NCBI GenBank assembly: GCA_005888755.1
Contig: VBBQ01000028.1
Coordinates: 84,736-148,735, forward strand
DNA length: 64,000 bases
From: Candidatus Bathyarchaeota archaeon
GTDB lineage: Archaea > Thermoproteota > Bathyarchaeia > 40CM-2-53-6
Direction: 5' to 3'
In this document: piece after piece, positions 49,578-57,897 of the stretch
How positions within the stretch are numbered: position 1 is the first letter of the stretch
How the letters are laid out: each line of letters begins with the position of its first letter
The notes under the pieces: model-generated
Told to the model about the DNA's origin: nothing
Databases searched by the model: none
The model's input: only the letters and a program-made list of their open reading frames with translations
Position numbers and translations under genes: made by a program

Positions 49578-50732
49578 ATGGTTGAAGAAAGGTTCGTTGT
49601 GACACCATGGGAAGTGACGGGCGCTGTTGACTATGACCGACTCATTCGGGACTTCGGAACCCAACCACTAGCCGGCCCGCTCGCCAAGAAACTGGAAGAG
49701 ATACTTGGAGACGCTGCCTACCTTATCCGCCGGCACATCTTCTTCTCACACCGCGACCTCAACCTCGTACTCGACGACTACTCGAAGGGCAAGGGGCTAT
49801 TCCTGTATACGGGTCGTGGACCCAGCGGACCCATGCATATTGGCCACATACTCAGCTTCTATTTCACCAAGTGGCTCCAAGACAAATTTCACACAAATGT
49901 CTACATCCAGATAACCGACGACGAAAAATTCCTCGAAGAGAAGCGGAACCTATCCTATGAAGACGCCCAGCGATGGGCAGTTGACAATATTCTGGAAATT
50001 GCCGCAGTAGGCTTCGATCCAGATCGGACTTTCATACTTCAAGACACCGAGTTCATCGGTCAAGCATATCCACTAATCCTGAAGATAGCCCGCCGGGTTA
50101 ATTTCAGCACCGCCAAGTCAGTGTTCGGCTTCACCGGCGAGACAAACATCGGTTTCTCCTTCTACCCATCTATCCAGATCCTTCCAAGTCTACTCGAGAA
50201 ACGGCGCTGCCTCATTCCTTCGGCCATAGACCAGGACCCGTACTGGAGGATACAACGGGACATTGCGGAGTCGATGGGGTACTACAAGGCGGCTGCTGTC
50301 CACAGCAAGTTCCTTCCCCCGCTTACAGGGATGAAGGATAAGATGAGCTCTTCAAAGCCTGAGACTGCAATCTACCTCAGCGATGATGACAAGACGGTGC
50401 GAAACAAAGTGTACCGTTACGCCTTCTCCGGTGGACAAGCGACAAAAGAGGAGCATCGGAAGAAAGGCGGAGACCCCGACGTCGATGTTCCTTTCCAGTG
50501 GCTCTACATGTTCTTCGAACCCGATGATAAGCGGATAGAGCAGATACGTGCCGAGTACAAGAGCGGCCGGATGCTCACAGGAGACTTGAAGGACATACTC
50601 ATCGAGAAGGTGTCAACATTTCTCAGCGAACACAGGCAAAGGAGAGTGAAAGCTCGCGATTTGGTGCATTTGTACAAGAGAGACGGGACATTAGCACGGG
50701 AAATGTGGAAGCGTGACTTCAGTAAGGCGTAG
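49578..50732 (+). CDS. trpS: Tryptophanyl-tRNA synthetase
   Basis: 384 residues, class I. GPSGPMHIGHILSFYF is the HIGH motif (near residue 85) and TGMKDKMSSSKPETAIYL the KMSKS loop. VTPWEVTGAVDYDRLIRDFG at the N-terminus is characteristic of archaeal and eukaryotic TrpRS. It begins 3 bases after the pheT stop, so pheS-pheT-trpS form one transcript. Confidence 0.93.
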   Translation: MVEERFVVTPWEVTGAVDYDRLIRDFGTQPLAGPLAKKLEEILGDAAYLIRRHIFFSHRDLNLVLDDYSKGKGLFLYTGRGPSGPMHIGHILSFYFTKWLQDKFHTNVYIQITDDEKFLEEKRNLSYEDAQRWAVDNILEIAAVGFDPDRTFILQDTEFIGQAYPLILKIARRVNFSTAKSVFGFTGETNIGFSFYPSIQILPSLLEKRRCLIPSAIDQDPYWRIQRDIAESMGYYKAAAVHSKFLPPLTGMKDKMSSSKPETAIYLSDDDKTVRNKVYRYAFSGGQATKEEHRKKGGDPDVDVPFQWLYMFFEPDDKRIEQIRAEYKSGRMLTGDLKDILIEKVSTFLSEHRQRRVKARDLVHLYKRDGTLAREMWKRDFSKA

Positions 50733-50786
50733 TTCATACGTCAGTGACACCCAACTGCCATGATAGACAGGCCAAGCGTGGAATAA

Positions 50787-51692
50787 TTGTACGACACTGA
50801 AGCTCTCAGCTCGTTCCGGAAGTCAGGCCTGATCATCGCAAAGATCCGAAAAGAAGTACCTGACATAGTCAAACCGGGAAAACACGCGCTAAGGATCTGC
50901 GTAGAAATCGAGAGTAGGATTCGGGAGCTTGGAGGAAAACCGGCCTTCCCGGTGAATATTGGAATCAATGAGATTGCGGCGCACTACACCTCGCCCCCAG
51001 GCGATACTCTAACGATTCCTTCTGGTTCGATGGTGAAAGTCGACTTCGGGGTCCACGTAAACGGCTACGTCACCGACACGGCAGTGACCGTCTTCTATGA
51101 TCCCAAGTTCGAACCGATGGTCAAAGCTGCCGATGACGCGTTGCAGAACGCGATCAAAGCCTTCAGAGGCGGAGTCAAACTGTCAGATATCGGACGGGTC
51201 ATTCAGACAACCATAGGGAAGTACGGGTTCCGCCCAATCAGTAACCTCACCGGTCACAGTATTGAGAGGTACAGCATACATGCAGGTAAATCAGTGCCAA
51301 ACGTTCCGGTACTCGCAGCAGGAAAAGCGAACGAAGGGGAAGTGTTCGCCATAGAGCCCTTCGTAACCCTACCCGACGCCGCAGGCTCCGTCACAAACAT
51401 GCTACCCGCCCAGATTTACCGCTACATCAAATCCAAAGGAGTCAAGAATGATGAGTCCAAGAAAGTCCTCGACGACATTTACTCCAGATTCTCAACCCTA
51501 CCCTTCGCGCCGCGCTGGCTGGAAGACAAGTTCCCCAGAGAAACCGCAAAACGCGCGATGCTGGACTTGACCCACAGCAAGTGTGTAGGCGGATACCCTG
51601 TCCTGGTGGAGGAGACCCGAAGACCGGTCGCCCAGTCAGAACATACAGTTCTAGTTGGACGGGATGACTGTACCGTGCTTACTGCAGAATAA
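50787..51692 (+). CDS. map: Methionine aminopeptidase, archaeal (type II)
   Basis: 301 residues from TTG 50787. The metal ligands are visible: KVDFGVHVNGYVTDTAVTV (two Asp), NLTGHSIERYSIH (His), FAIEPFVT (Glu) and the final Glu before the C-terminus (SEHTVLV region). The 60-residue insert with YIKSKGVKNDESKKVLDDIY marks type II. It removes the N-terminal Met of new proteins. 54 bases after trpS; could share its transcript. Confidence 0.92.
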   Translation: MYDTEALSSFRKSGLIIAKIRKEVPDIVKPGKHALRICVEIESRIRELGGKPAFPVNIGINEIAAHYTSPPGDTLTIPSGSMVKVDFGVHVNGYVTDTAVTVFYDPKFEPMVKAADDALQNAIKAFRGGVKLSDIGRVIQTTIGKYGFRPISNLTGHSIERYSIHAGKSVPNVPVLAAGKANEGEVFAIEPFVTLPDAAGSVTNMLPAQIYRYIKSKGVKNDESKKVLDDIYSRFSTLPFAPRWLEDKFPRETAKRAMLDLTHSKCVGGYPVLVEETRRPVAQSEHTVLVGRDDCTVLTAE

Positions 51693-51703
51693 CCTGATTC
51701 CAG

Positions 51704-51907
51704 AATCGCCCATTTATCAGCCCTGATTTCGAATCTGCGAGGTACTCTTAACAAGCTGCCAAGATCTACTGGGTTAATCGAGTTTTTCGCCGAGCCATCT
51801 AAGCCTGATGTATGCCCTGAATCGCCTGTCTCGGGCATAATCGCTGGCAGACGGCGAGCGTTCTAGAGATAAGGGGGTCTTAGCGAGTGTGTCTCGCGTC
51901 GCATGAG
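51704..51907. ncRNA. Putative structured noncoding element, copy B
   Basis: Between map and a convergent membrane protein gene. Co-linear with the element at 13021-13240: AATCGCCCATTTATCAGCC and following bases (51704-51734), GCCCTGAATCGC (51814-51825), G-run (51872-51877), CTCGCGTCGCATGAG (51893-51907). Block spacings differ by 10 bases or less between copies. GCCC/GGGC pairing around 51814-51836 could close a hairpin. The last block ends next to the stop codon of the minus-strand gene at 51909. Strand unknown. Confidence 0.55.
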
Positions 51908-51908
51908 T

Positions 51909-52298
51909 CTACTTCTTTGGTGAGCCTTCGGTGTAGATCCCGTTGATTGTAAGATCCCCGGTCATGCACTGGGTGCATTTGCCGAGCGCTTTGAAGACAA
52001 AGTCGCCGATGGCGAAGTTTTTGATCTGTTTGAAGCTGCATTGGCCACACTTGACCACGGACAACACCTTGACAGGCGTGTACGCGCCTATCCTGATCCC
52101 ACGCCTCATCCTTGTCATGGTGAGAAGAACGAACGTGAACGCGAGAACCGCGATGGTAACGTAGAGGATTGTGATGTTGGGGTCTGTGATGACTCCTCCG
52201 AAGACGAGCCCGATAAAGTAGAGGCCGACAACGGCCATAACAGCGGCTAGTATCGTGAGTACTAGTGATGAGCCACTACGTGGCTTTGGCTGCGACAC
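51909..52298 (-). CDS. Membrane protein with C-terminal zinc ribbon
   Basis: 129 residues. Two membrane helices (LVLTILAAVMAVVGLYFIG; ITILYVTIAVLAFTFVLLT) are followed by VVKCGQCSFKQIKNFAIGD and LGKCTQCMTGDL, two C-x2-C pairs forming a zinc ribbon in the cytosol. 14 bases after the DUF1512 gene start-to-stop order on the same strand, so probably co-transcribed with it. Function unknown. Confidence 0.65.
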   Translation of the reverse strand: MSQPKPRSGSSLVLTILAAVMAVVGLYFIGLVFGGVITDPNITILYVTIAVLAFTFVLLTMTRMRRGIRIGAYTPVKVLSVVKCGQCSFKQIKNFAIGDFVFKALGKCTQCMTGDLTINGIYTEGSPKK

Positions 52299-52311
52299 GG
52301 TAGAGATTCAC

Positions 52312-53445
52312 TTATTGGCCGATGCCGATGGTGTTGCCGATACCGGCGACTATTATAGTATCGCCCGGTTTGCTTCTCTCCAGAATCAGGCTCTTGATTC
52401 TCTCGATAACTTTCTCTCCAGCGTCCATTATCTCCTTCTTCATCGGCGTAATTGCTTCTTGAAGGCTCTCCTTGACGATAACTGCGTAGACGGGTATCTT
52501 GTGGAGAGTTGCTTCCTGTTCAATCTTGAACCGTTCCGTCCCGACGCCGCCTATCGCTGCGCCGATTCCTTCGCTGACCTCGCCTGAGTTTTCGCCCTCG
52601 AACTTTACTGCCGCGTCCACCATGATCACCATGGAGACCTTATCGACATTTTCCTCGATGATCGTCTTGATGGCGTCCCCCGGTTTCCCGACGTTTCCGC
52701 CAGGACCCTCCGCCTTCAAAGCGATAACCCTGCGATCCTCCATCATCGTCTCCGCAACAACAACGTCCTTCTCGACCTTCCGCTGCACCTTATCCTTCAT
52801 CAACCGCGAGGCCACAAGCGGGCCGATCCCGTCTCCTATCGGCTGGCCCTCGGCGAAAGCCTTCGCCGCACCCAAGTAAGCCTCCGCCTCCTGAATAATC
52901 AAAGGAAGCAACGCCTGAAGCTGGATGATGATGAAAATACTGTTAGTCTTCTTCCCCATCAAATAGAAATGTCGAATAATCCTGTAGATCGTATTGAGAG
53001 CCCATGACGCCTCGACCAGGTTCTCGAGATTCATGACCTGTGAAGAGTCAGCGCCTGGCGCAATCCTTCGAACGTCTTCCTTGAACTTCTCATCCCTGAC
53101 ATCAAGCAGATGATCAATCTTACCGACAATTCCAGCCGGATCCATGTCAACCGGCGAGATGAGGAACTGCTCCATCAAAACATTGATCGAAGGACCCGGA
53201 TCTGTAGTAGGCTTTCCGATCTCCTTCACAGTCTTCAACGTCAGATCTTTCGCAGAGTTTCGAAACATGTCTAGCCTGCGCAATCCTTTGTCGATATCCC
53301 AGAGGAACTGGCGCATCTGCAATTTCTGACCGAAACCGAAAAACAGCGCGATAAAGAGAACGGTAAACAGCAACTGGCTGATGGTGCCTAGATTTCCGAA
53401 CAGCGAACCAAGAAGATCGTTCTCGTGGAGAGAGACTGGCAGCAC
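52312..53445 (-). CDS. DUF1512-family archaeal membrane-associated protein
   Basis: 377 residues. One N-terminal helix (QLLFTVLFIALFFGFGQ) is followed by a soluble domain with LISPVDMDPAGIVGKIDHLL, LENLVEASWALNTIYRIIRH, KAEGPGGNVGKPGDAIKTII and GDTIIVAGIGNTIGIGQ, which matches the archaeal DUF1512 family. Function unknown. A TATA-like TTTATAAC lies about 45 bases upstream. The downstream membrane zinc-ribbon gene is 13 bases away. Confidence 0.8.
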   Translation of the reverse strand: MLPVSLHENDLLGSLFGNLGTISQLLFTVLFIALFFGFGQKLQMRQFLWDIDKGLRRLDMFRNSAKDLTLKTVKEIGKPTTDPGPSINVLMEQFLISPVDMDPAGIVGKIDHLLDVRDEKFKEDVRRIAPGADSSQVMNLENLVEASWALNTIYRIIRHFYLMGKKTNSIFIIIQLQALLPLIIQEAEAYLGAAKAFAEGQPIGDGIGPLVASRLMKDKVQRKVEKDVVVAETMMEDRRVIALKAEGPGGNVGKPGDAIKTIIEENVDKVSMVIMVDAAVKFEGENSGEVSEGIGAAIGGVGTERFKIEQEATLHKIPVYAVIVKESLQEAITPMKKEIMDAGEKVIERIKSLILERSKPGDTIIVAGIGNTIGIGQ

Positions 53446-53554
53446 TTAGAGGGCACCGGAATATGCTCAATATTCCCGTCTGATTGTTATAAACGTTGAT
53501 CCCTAAGACTAGCCCAAACTAGACCGAAAGATATCCATCAACGAAAACGCGTCT

Positions 53555-53573
53555 TTTCGAAAAAATAGAAAAT
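53555..53573 (-). terminator. T-rich terminator after the PQQ-propeller gene
   Basis: On the minus strand CATTTTCTATTTTTTCG lies about 155 bases past the stop of the gene at 53729, a T-rich tract suitable for archaeal termination. The 53446-53728 gap otherwise has no coding frame. Confidence 0.4.
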
Positions 53574-53728
53574 GAGGTTGGCAGCGGTCTAAGCTTCGCG
53601 TGGGCGTTAGCACCACACTACCACAGAGATCGCATGGGAGATTCACTTCCGTGCTTCCGGTACGAGTTAAGCATCGCTTTCAGCGTTCCTGCCTTGCCTT
53701 CCTCATTCTTTCGGAATGGGTACGGGTC

Positions 53729-55753
53729 CTAGCTCCCACCTATGGCCGCCAACCCCGTGAGCAATCCGCTTAGGAATCGGCTAGATAAGCCTTCTCCGAA
53801 ATCAGGACTTGAAGAATACGTTGGCGGTTCCGCTTCAACTGGATGGTAATATGGTGAAGTAGGTTCGCTCTTTCTCCTAGAGACCAGCGCAATCAGGACA
53901 ACGAGGAATAGAAGAGCCAATCCAGCGATGAGGAAGAAGGCGGGAATCCCGGAGACTTTCAAGTTCGTCAGGTTTGGAATACCATTCACGGTGACGGTCA
54001 CAGTGTTTTGCCCTGAAGAGAACCCGGGCTTCGACGCTTGAATGGTAACTGTTGGGCTTGAGGCTTGAAGGGGAGTAGTGTAGATCGCAGTGTAGTTGCC
54101 GTTTCCGCCGTCCGTCGCGGCTGAGAAGCTTCCTCCTTCTGAGGAGGATAGAAAGATTGTGGCTCCTTGTACAGCGCTAGTTCCATTTGTGACGCGAATC
54201 ATCAAGACGATCTCGCCCCCCGGAGTAATGGATGTCGGAGTCGGGGCAGCCGCGACAGTCAAGGGGGGAAACGGGGTCAAAATAATCAAGGTCTGTGCAG
54301 ACCCGCTAAGAAAGCCGTTCTCGCTGGCCACGACCTGAATCAGCGTACTAACGGTAGAACTGACTAGAGGGGCTGTAAAATTGGAGTAGTACAAGCCGGG
54401 ACTACCCATGACTGGTTGAGTGAAACCGCCTCCAACCGACGACGTTAGAGAAAGGATGACCCCGGTTTGGGGAGCCGACCCATTCGTCACCGTGATTGTT
54501 AGTGTGGAGATTTGCCCCGGTTTTAGGCTTGTCGTGCTTGGAAACACTGACGCTTGCAAACTGGGCGCTACTACACCCAACGCGTATACGTTATAGTCGT
54601 CAGAGCCGAAGAATGCTCTTCCATCAGCAATTGCGGGAGAGGACCAGATTGGTGCCGCGGTTAGGTATCTCCATAGCCTGACGCCCGATGTAGCGTTTAG
54701 CGCGTAGAGATAGTGGTCGTTGGATCCGACGAGAATCATGTTCGAGCCTAGCGAGAGCGCGGGAGAGGATGAGACGGCTGCTCCGGTCGTAGCCACCCAC
54801 TTTTGCAGCCCCGTGGTGGCGTTGACCGCGTAAATGTTGCCTTTGCCCGTTCCGAAGTAGACAATCCCGTTGCTGACCGCGGCTGAGGTAGAGTTTGAGT
54901 TTCCTGTGTTGAACGACCAATCAGTCGCACCTGTAATCTCGTCTAGTGCGAAGAACTTAGTTGCGGTGCCGACGTAAACCCGTCCATAAGCTATCGCTGG
55001 CGCGTTTCTGATGGTTACTGCTCCCCCGGGCACTACTCTCCATATTGCCTTGCCAGTAGTCTCGTTTAGCGCCGTGACGGACCCATCGTCGAGTCCAAAG
55101 AATACCCGTCCGTTATGCACCGCTGGCGAGGAGGATACTGAAGAGGAGGGAAGGGTCGCGTTCGCCCAGACAACAGCACCTGTGCTTGCGTCGAGCGCAA
55201 CGAATTGTCCGTTCTGGAAGCAGCTCGCAGAGCACCAGCTGCTGTAGAATACTTTCCCATCCGCTACTGCAGGAGATGCGGCGATGAAGTAGTTGAGGTA
55301 GCCTCTCCCCCAGACCTCAGAGCCAGTCTGCTCGTTGAGCGCGTATAGAATGCCTCCGTTCCTGGAGGCAAAATATACCATCCCGTTCGCGACGGCTGGC
55401 GAGGAAAAGATGACACTTCCAGTGTTGAAGGCCCATTTTTGCTGGCCACTATATTCGTCGATTGCGTATGCGTTCATGTCGTATGAGGTTACGAAGACGA
55501 GTCCGTCCGAAACCGCGGGAGATGAGTAGACGAAAGATCCTGTTGCGAATCTCCACATCTGGTTCGCGGTACTCGGCGCGCTCGCTAGGGTTGCCCCTGC
55601 CCTAAACTGGTCGTCGTGGAACATGGTCCAGGGATAATCGGTCGACCCCAAGGGCCCAGCTGAATACGGCTGGAGATGATTTGTTCCGGCTCCGGAGATT
55701 CCGATGGCCAGCATGAAAAGGGAAAAGATTGTGAAAACGGCTACCCTTCTCAA
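53729..55753 (-). CDS. Surface PQQ-like beta-propeller protein with Ig-like domains
   Basis: 674 residues. A signal peptide (FTIFSLFMLAIGISGAG) leads to about seven propeller blades with repeating W-x-F/Y-x-T-G...SSPAV motifs (WRFATGSFVYSSPAVSDGLV, WSFNTGNSNSTSAAVSNGIV). Two Ig-like domains follow (ASVFPSTTSLKPGQISTLTI; VAAAPTPTSITPGGEIVLMI), then a C-terminal helix (FFLIAGLALLFLVVLIALVS) anchoring it. Probably a cell-surface binding or enzyme scaffold; PQQ use itself is not established and the PQQ-like fold often lacks cofactor. Confidence 0.75.
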   Translation of the reverse strand: MRRVAVFTIFSLFMLAIGISGAGTNHLQPYSAGPLGSTDYPWTMFHDDQFRAGATLASAPSTANQMWRFATGSFVYSSPAVSDGLVFVTSYDMNAYAIDEYSGQQKWAFNTGSVIFSSPAVANGMVYFASRNGGILYALNEQTGSEVWGRGYLNYFIAASPAVADGKVFYSSWCSASCFQNGQFVALDASTGAVVWANATLPSSSVSSSPAVHNGRVFFGLDDGSVTALNETTGKAIWRVVPGGAVTIRNAPAIAYGRVYVGTATKFFALDEITGATDWSFNTGNSNSTSAAVSNGIVYFGTGKGNIYAVNATTGLQKWVATTGAAVSSSPALSLGSNMILVGSNDHYLYALNATSGVRLWRYLTAAPIWSSPAIADGRAFFGSDDYNVYALGVVAPSLQASVFPSTTSLKPGQISTLTITVTNGSAPQTGVILSLTSSVGGGFTQPVMGSPGLYYSNFTAPLVSSTVSTLIQVVASENGFLSGSAQTLIILTPFPPLTVAAAPTPTSITPGGEIVLMIRVTNGTSAVQGATIFLSSSEGGSFSAATDGGNGNYTAIYTTPLQASSPTVTIQASKPGFSSGQNTVTVTVNGIPNLTNLKVSGIPAFFLIAGLALLFLVVLIALVSRRKSEPTSPYYHPVEAEPPTYSSSPDFGEGLSSRFLSGLLTGLAAIGGS

Positions 55754-55940
55754 TTGAAACCCCTACAGCAACGTCTGGTCTAGCACTCTTCTCCATGGGA
55801 GAATTCGTGAAGTCCACGACTAAAGAGACATGTAACCCACGCTTCCATAATCGGAGATATGCTCCGGATCATCGGAGCTAAGCCGAAAACTAGATTAGTC
55901 TAGACCCGGCCCAACGCCCGAGCAAGGTGCAACCTGTCTG
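55754..55940. other. Short gene-free region
   Basis: No coding frame apart from the upstream part of the next entry. It would contain its promoter; no strong TATA box is obvious. Confidence 0.35.
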
Positions 55941-56219
55941 ATATTCGCCTTCCTAATATTCTATCGAGTAAGACCCCTGTCCGAAGCGGATAAGAAGAAA
56001 GCGACAGCCGACTGGACACGGTTCAAGAAGACTCTTTCCAAAGAGCTTGCCATAGTGGCAGAGTACGCGCACATCTGGGGAACAACCTACAACGGCATGA
56101 TCCTCGTCGAGTCACGCGACCTATCCACATTCCACGACTTTTGGCACCGCTTCCGAGAGGCGACAAGATGGTACGTGCCGGAGACGAGAACATACATCGC
56201 CCAGAAAGAAGAAGACTAA
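55941..56219 (+). CDS. DUF3303-like small protein without a canonical start codon
   Basis: The frame reads FAFLIFYRVRPLSEADKKKA, TADWTRFKKTLSKELAIVAE, YAHIWGTTYNGMILVESRDL, STFHDFWHRFREATRWYVPE and ends at TAA 56217. Small dimeric alpha/beta proteins of the DUF3303 type start with M-x-F-L-V-x-Y and contain the W-G-T-x-Y-N-G motif. The only ATG is internal (NGM). The expected initiator position holds ATA (55941-55943), preceded by CTG (55938); the frame is open to a TAG 42 bases further up without ATG, GTG or TTG. 92 residues. Real gene by homology of layout; start uncertain. Confidence 0.55.
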   Translation: MFAFLIFYRVRPLSEADKKKATADWTRFKKTLSKELAIVAEYAHIWGTTYNGMILVESRDLSTFHDFWHRFREATRWYVPETRTYIAQKEED

Positions 56220-56316
56220 GCGAGATCCCTCGCTAGTCTTTCGACTAAGCTTTATGCCAAGAATTTCCGACACCCGCCTTTCGGTGGTGCACTGCACGGA
56301 GCCTTCGTTAAAACAC

Positions 56317-56336
56317 GGGGCCGTAGTCTAGCCAGA
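56317..56336 (+). other. Orphan tRNA 5' segment in front of the homing endonuclease
   Basis: GGGGCCGTAGTCTAGCCAG is identical to the first 19 bases of the tRNA gene at 57146. It carries the acceptor strand, bases 8-9, D-stem and half a D-loop; then a hairpin (GACCCA/TGGGTC) follows. A TATA-like AAGCTTTATG near 56248 lies about 65 bases upstream, mirroring the second copy. No matching tRNA 3' end is found before 57341. Either a tRNA with a very large intron holding the homing gene, or a duplicated fragment. Confidence 0.5.
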
Positions 56337-56443
56337 CCCAACCAAAACGCTGGGTCCTAGAAACGAATCCTTCTGGCAACTCGTTCCCTTCACTTTGACT
56401 TACGTCTGTCTTAAACGAAGCCGCCCAATTCGAGAGGACAGCG

Positions 56444-57055
56444 TTGCTAACCGAACAAGAATCTGAGATTCTAGGCATCTTGTTTGGTGACGGATGTCTT
56501 TCAAGAACTGAACGTTCTGTCCTGATTACGATAACCGGGAACAAAGTAGACGATGAGAAATACCTTCTTGGGCATGTCAGAGGTCTTTTTCTGAAGGCTT
56601 TCGATCTTGAACTTACGAGTCGTTACAGGCATGGCGAAAACACTATGGATCTTTACCGGCACTCCAAGAAAGTCGCATCGGTTCTGCATTCTTGGGGAAT
56701 GCCTTTCGGACTGAAGAAACTGGAAGACCTTAGACCGAAAATAGAGGTGATTCCTAGCGCGTTCATCAGAGGTGTATTTGACACGGACGGCTCCGTTTAT
56801 CGTAAGTATGGTCCCTATGCTCAGATCCAATTCAAGGCAGCTTCCAATGGATTCATGGGTTTCGTCAGAGAACATTTGGTAGCGCTGGGGTTCCATCCGA
56901 CTCGCCTTCGGCCCGACGAAACAAAGTTTAGGTTTTCACTATGCAGACAGAACGAAATCGACGCCTTCTTCAGAATAGTGTCCCCCACGAATCCCAAACA
57001 TCTGGAGCGGCTAAGGCGGATCAGACACCCTGATTTGCTGACCGCTGCGAGATAG
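56444..57055 (+). CDS. LAGLIDADG homing endonuclease
   Basis: 203 residues from TTG 56444. Two LAGLIDADG motifs are visible: ILGILFGDGCLS (residues about 9-20) and FIRGVFDTDGSVY (about 107-119), so a monomeric two-motif enzyme with an active-site Asp in each. KVDDEKYLLGHVRGLFLKAF and GFHPTRLRPDETKFRFSLCR complete the typical fold. It lies between two copies of a tRNA 5' end, which suggests that it spreads a tRNA intron, as LAGLIDADG enzymes do in archaeal rRNA introns. Its recognition site would be the intronless tRNA. Confidence 0.8.
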   Translation: MLTEQESEILGILFGDGCLSRTERSVLITITGNKVDDEKYLLGHVRGLFLKAFDLELTSRYRHGENTMDLYRHSKKVASVLHSWGMPFGLKKLEDLRPKIEVIPSAFIRGVFDTDGSVYRKYGPYAQIQFKAASNGFMGFVREHLVALGFHPTRLRPDETKFRFSLCRQNEIDAFFRIVSPTNPKHLERLRRIRHPDLLTAAR

Positions 57056-57145
57056 CCTTCGTCCTACTACTAGGTTTTATAGCGAGAATCTGCCCTTGGC
57101 CAATTTGGTGGGGCACAGGACAGGAGCTCATGGCAGGACCCAAAC
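57056..57145 (+). promoter_or_regulatory. Promoter region of the intron-bearing tRNA
   Basis: A TATA-like GGTTTTATAG at about 57071-57080 lies about 70 bases upstream of the tRNA 5' end. A similar box precedes the orphan 5' segment at the same distance, showing that the upstream region was duplicated or conserved with it. Confidence 0.4.
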
Positions 57146-57351
57146 GGGGCCGTAGTCTAGCCAGGGATGACACTGAGCCCGGCGACTGTTCTAGGAACGT
57201 TGTCAGCTCAGCATTATGACGGGCTCCAGAATCCATTACAATAGGATAACCGACCTAGATTAGGGGATGAGGAAATTCGGGAGCGCGTGAAGATACCCGT
57301 AGACGAGAGACTCGGCGGATGTCGTGGGTTCAAATCCCACCGGCCCCACCA
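57146..57351 (+). tRNA. tRNA gene with intron(s), isotype unresolved
   Basis: Acceptor strands GGGGCCG (57146-57152) and CGGCCCC (57341-57347) pair perfectly, followed by ACCA (CCA encoded). The T-arm is flawless (GTGGG-TTCAAAT-CCCAC). The 5' side gives TA and D-stem GTCT with AGCCAGG. The total is about 130 bases longer than a mature tRNA, so one or more introns (likely in the D-loop and anticodon arm) must be removed. The anticodon 3' stem may be GGCGG with 44-48 ATGTC, but I could not find its 5' partner, so no isotype is given; Pro or Val acceptor and D-arm type are possible. Confidence 0.6.
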
Positions 57352-57357
57352 TCTGAT

Positions 57358-57819
57358 CTATTTTGCTGTTGAACGAAGATGCTTTGCGTCTAGCATCTTG
57401 GCTCGTTCTATGAGCTCGGCGTCAGTTCCAGTGGTAACGGCACTGTGTGAAAACCATGAGTCCAGAATCTCTTTTGCAATGGCGGTTGATGTGCTTCTGA
57501 GACTTAGCGCCAACACATTTGCATCGTCCCACGTGCGCGCGCCCTTCGCTGTTTCAGCGTCCCAGCATAGAGCAGCTCGGACCCCCGGAACTTTGTTAGC
57601 GGCAATGGTAACTCCAGTTCCAGTCCAACAGAAGACGATCCCTTGGTCTGCTCTTCCGCTGCTCACTTCTAGCCCGATTTTCTCTCCAACGTCAGGCCAG
57701 CCCATCGCCTCTCCCTTCAGCGGACCGGACAGGGTTATGGTGTGACCTCGTCTCTTCAACTCCTCGACAACAAAGTCTGTTAGAACGGTCTTCTCGTCGC
57801 TTCCAACAGAGATCTTCAA
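57358..57819 (-). CDS. rpiB: RpiB/LacAB-family sugar-phosphate isomerase
   Basis: 153 residues. MKISVGSDEKTVLTDFVVEE, GIVFCWTGTGVTIAANKVPG (the active-site Cys-x-G-T-G segment) and RAALCWDAETAKGARTWDDA, NVLALSLRSTSTAIAKEILD match ribose-5-phosphate isomerase B. It interconverts ribose-5-phosphate and ribulose-5-phosphate. Starts divergent from the thioesterase gene. Other LacAB-type substrates are possible; the usual N-terminal D-H-x-G reads SDEKT here. Confidence 0.75.
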   Translation of the reverse strand: MKISVGSDEKTVLTDFVVEELKRRGHTITLSGPLKGEAMGWPDVGEKIGLEVSSGRADQGIVFCWTGTGVTIAANKVPGVRAALCWDAETAKGARTWDDANVLALSLRSTSTAIAKEILDSWFSHSAVTTGTDAELIERAKMLDAKHLRSTAK

Positions 57820-57897
57820 GTCTCGATCGAGAACCGAGATGCCACAACATAGGTTTTGTTCTGGGAAAGCTAAAGTCTCTCTAGATTACTCCGTGAG

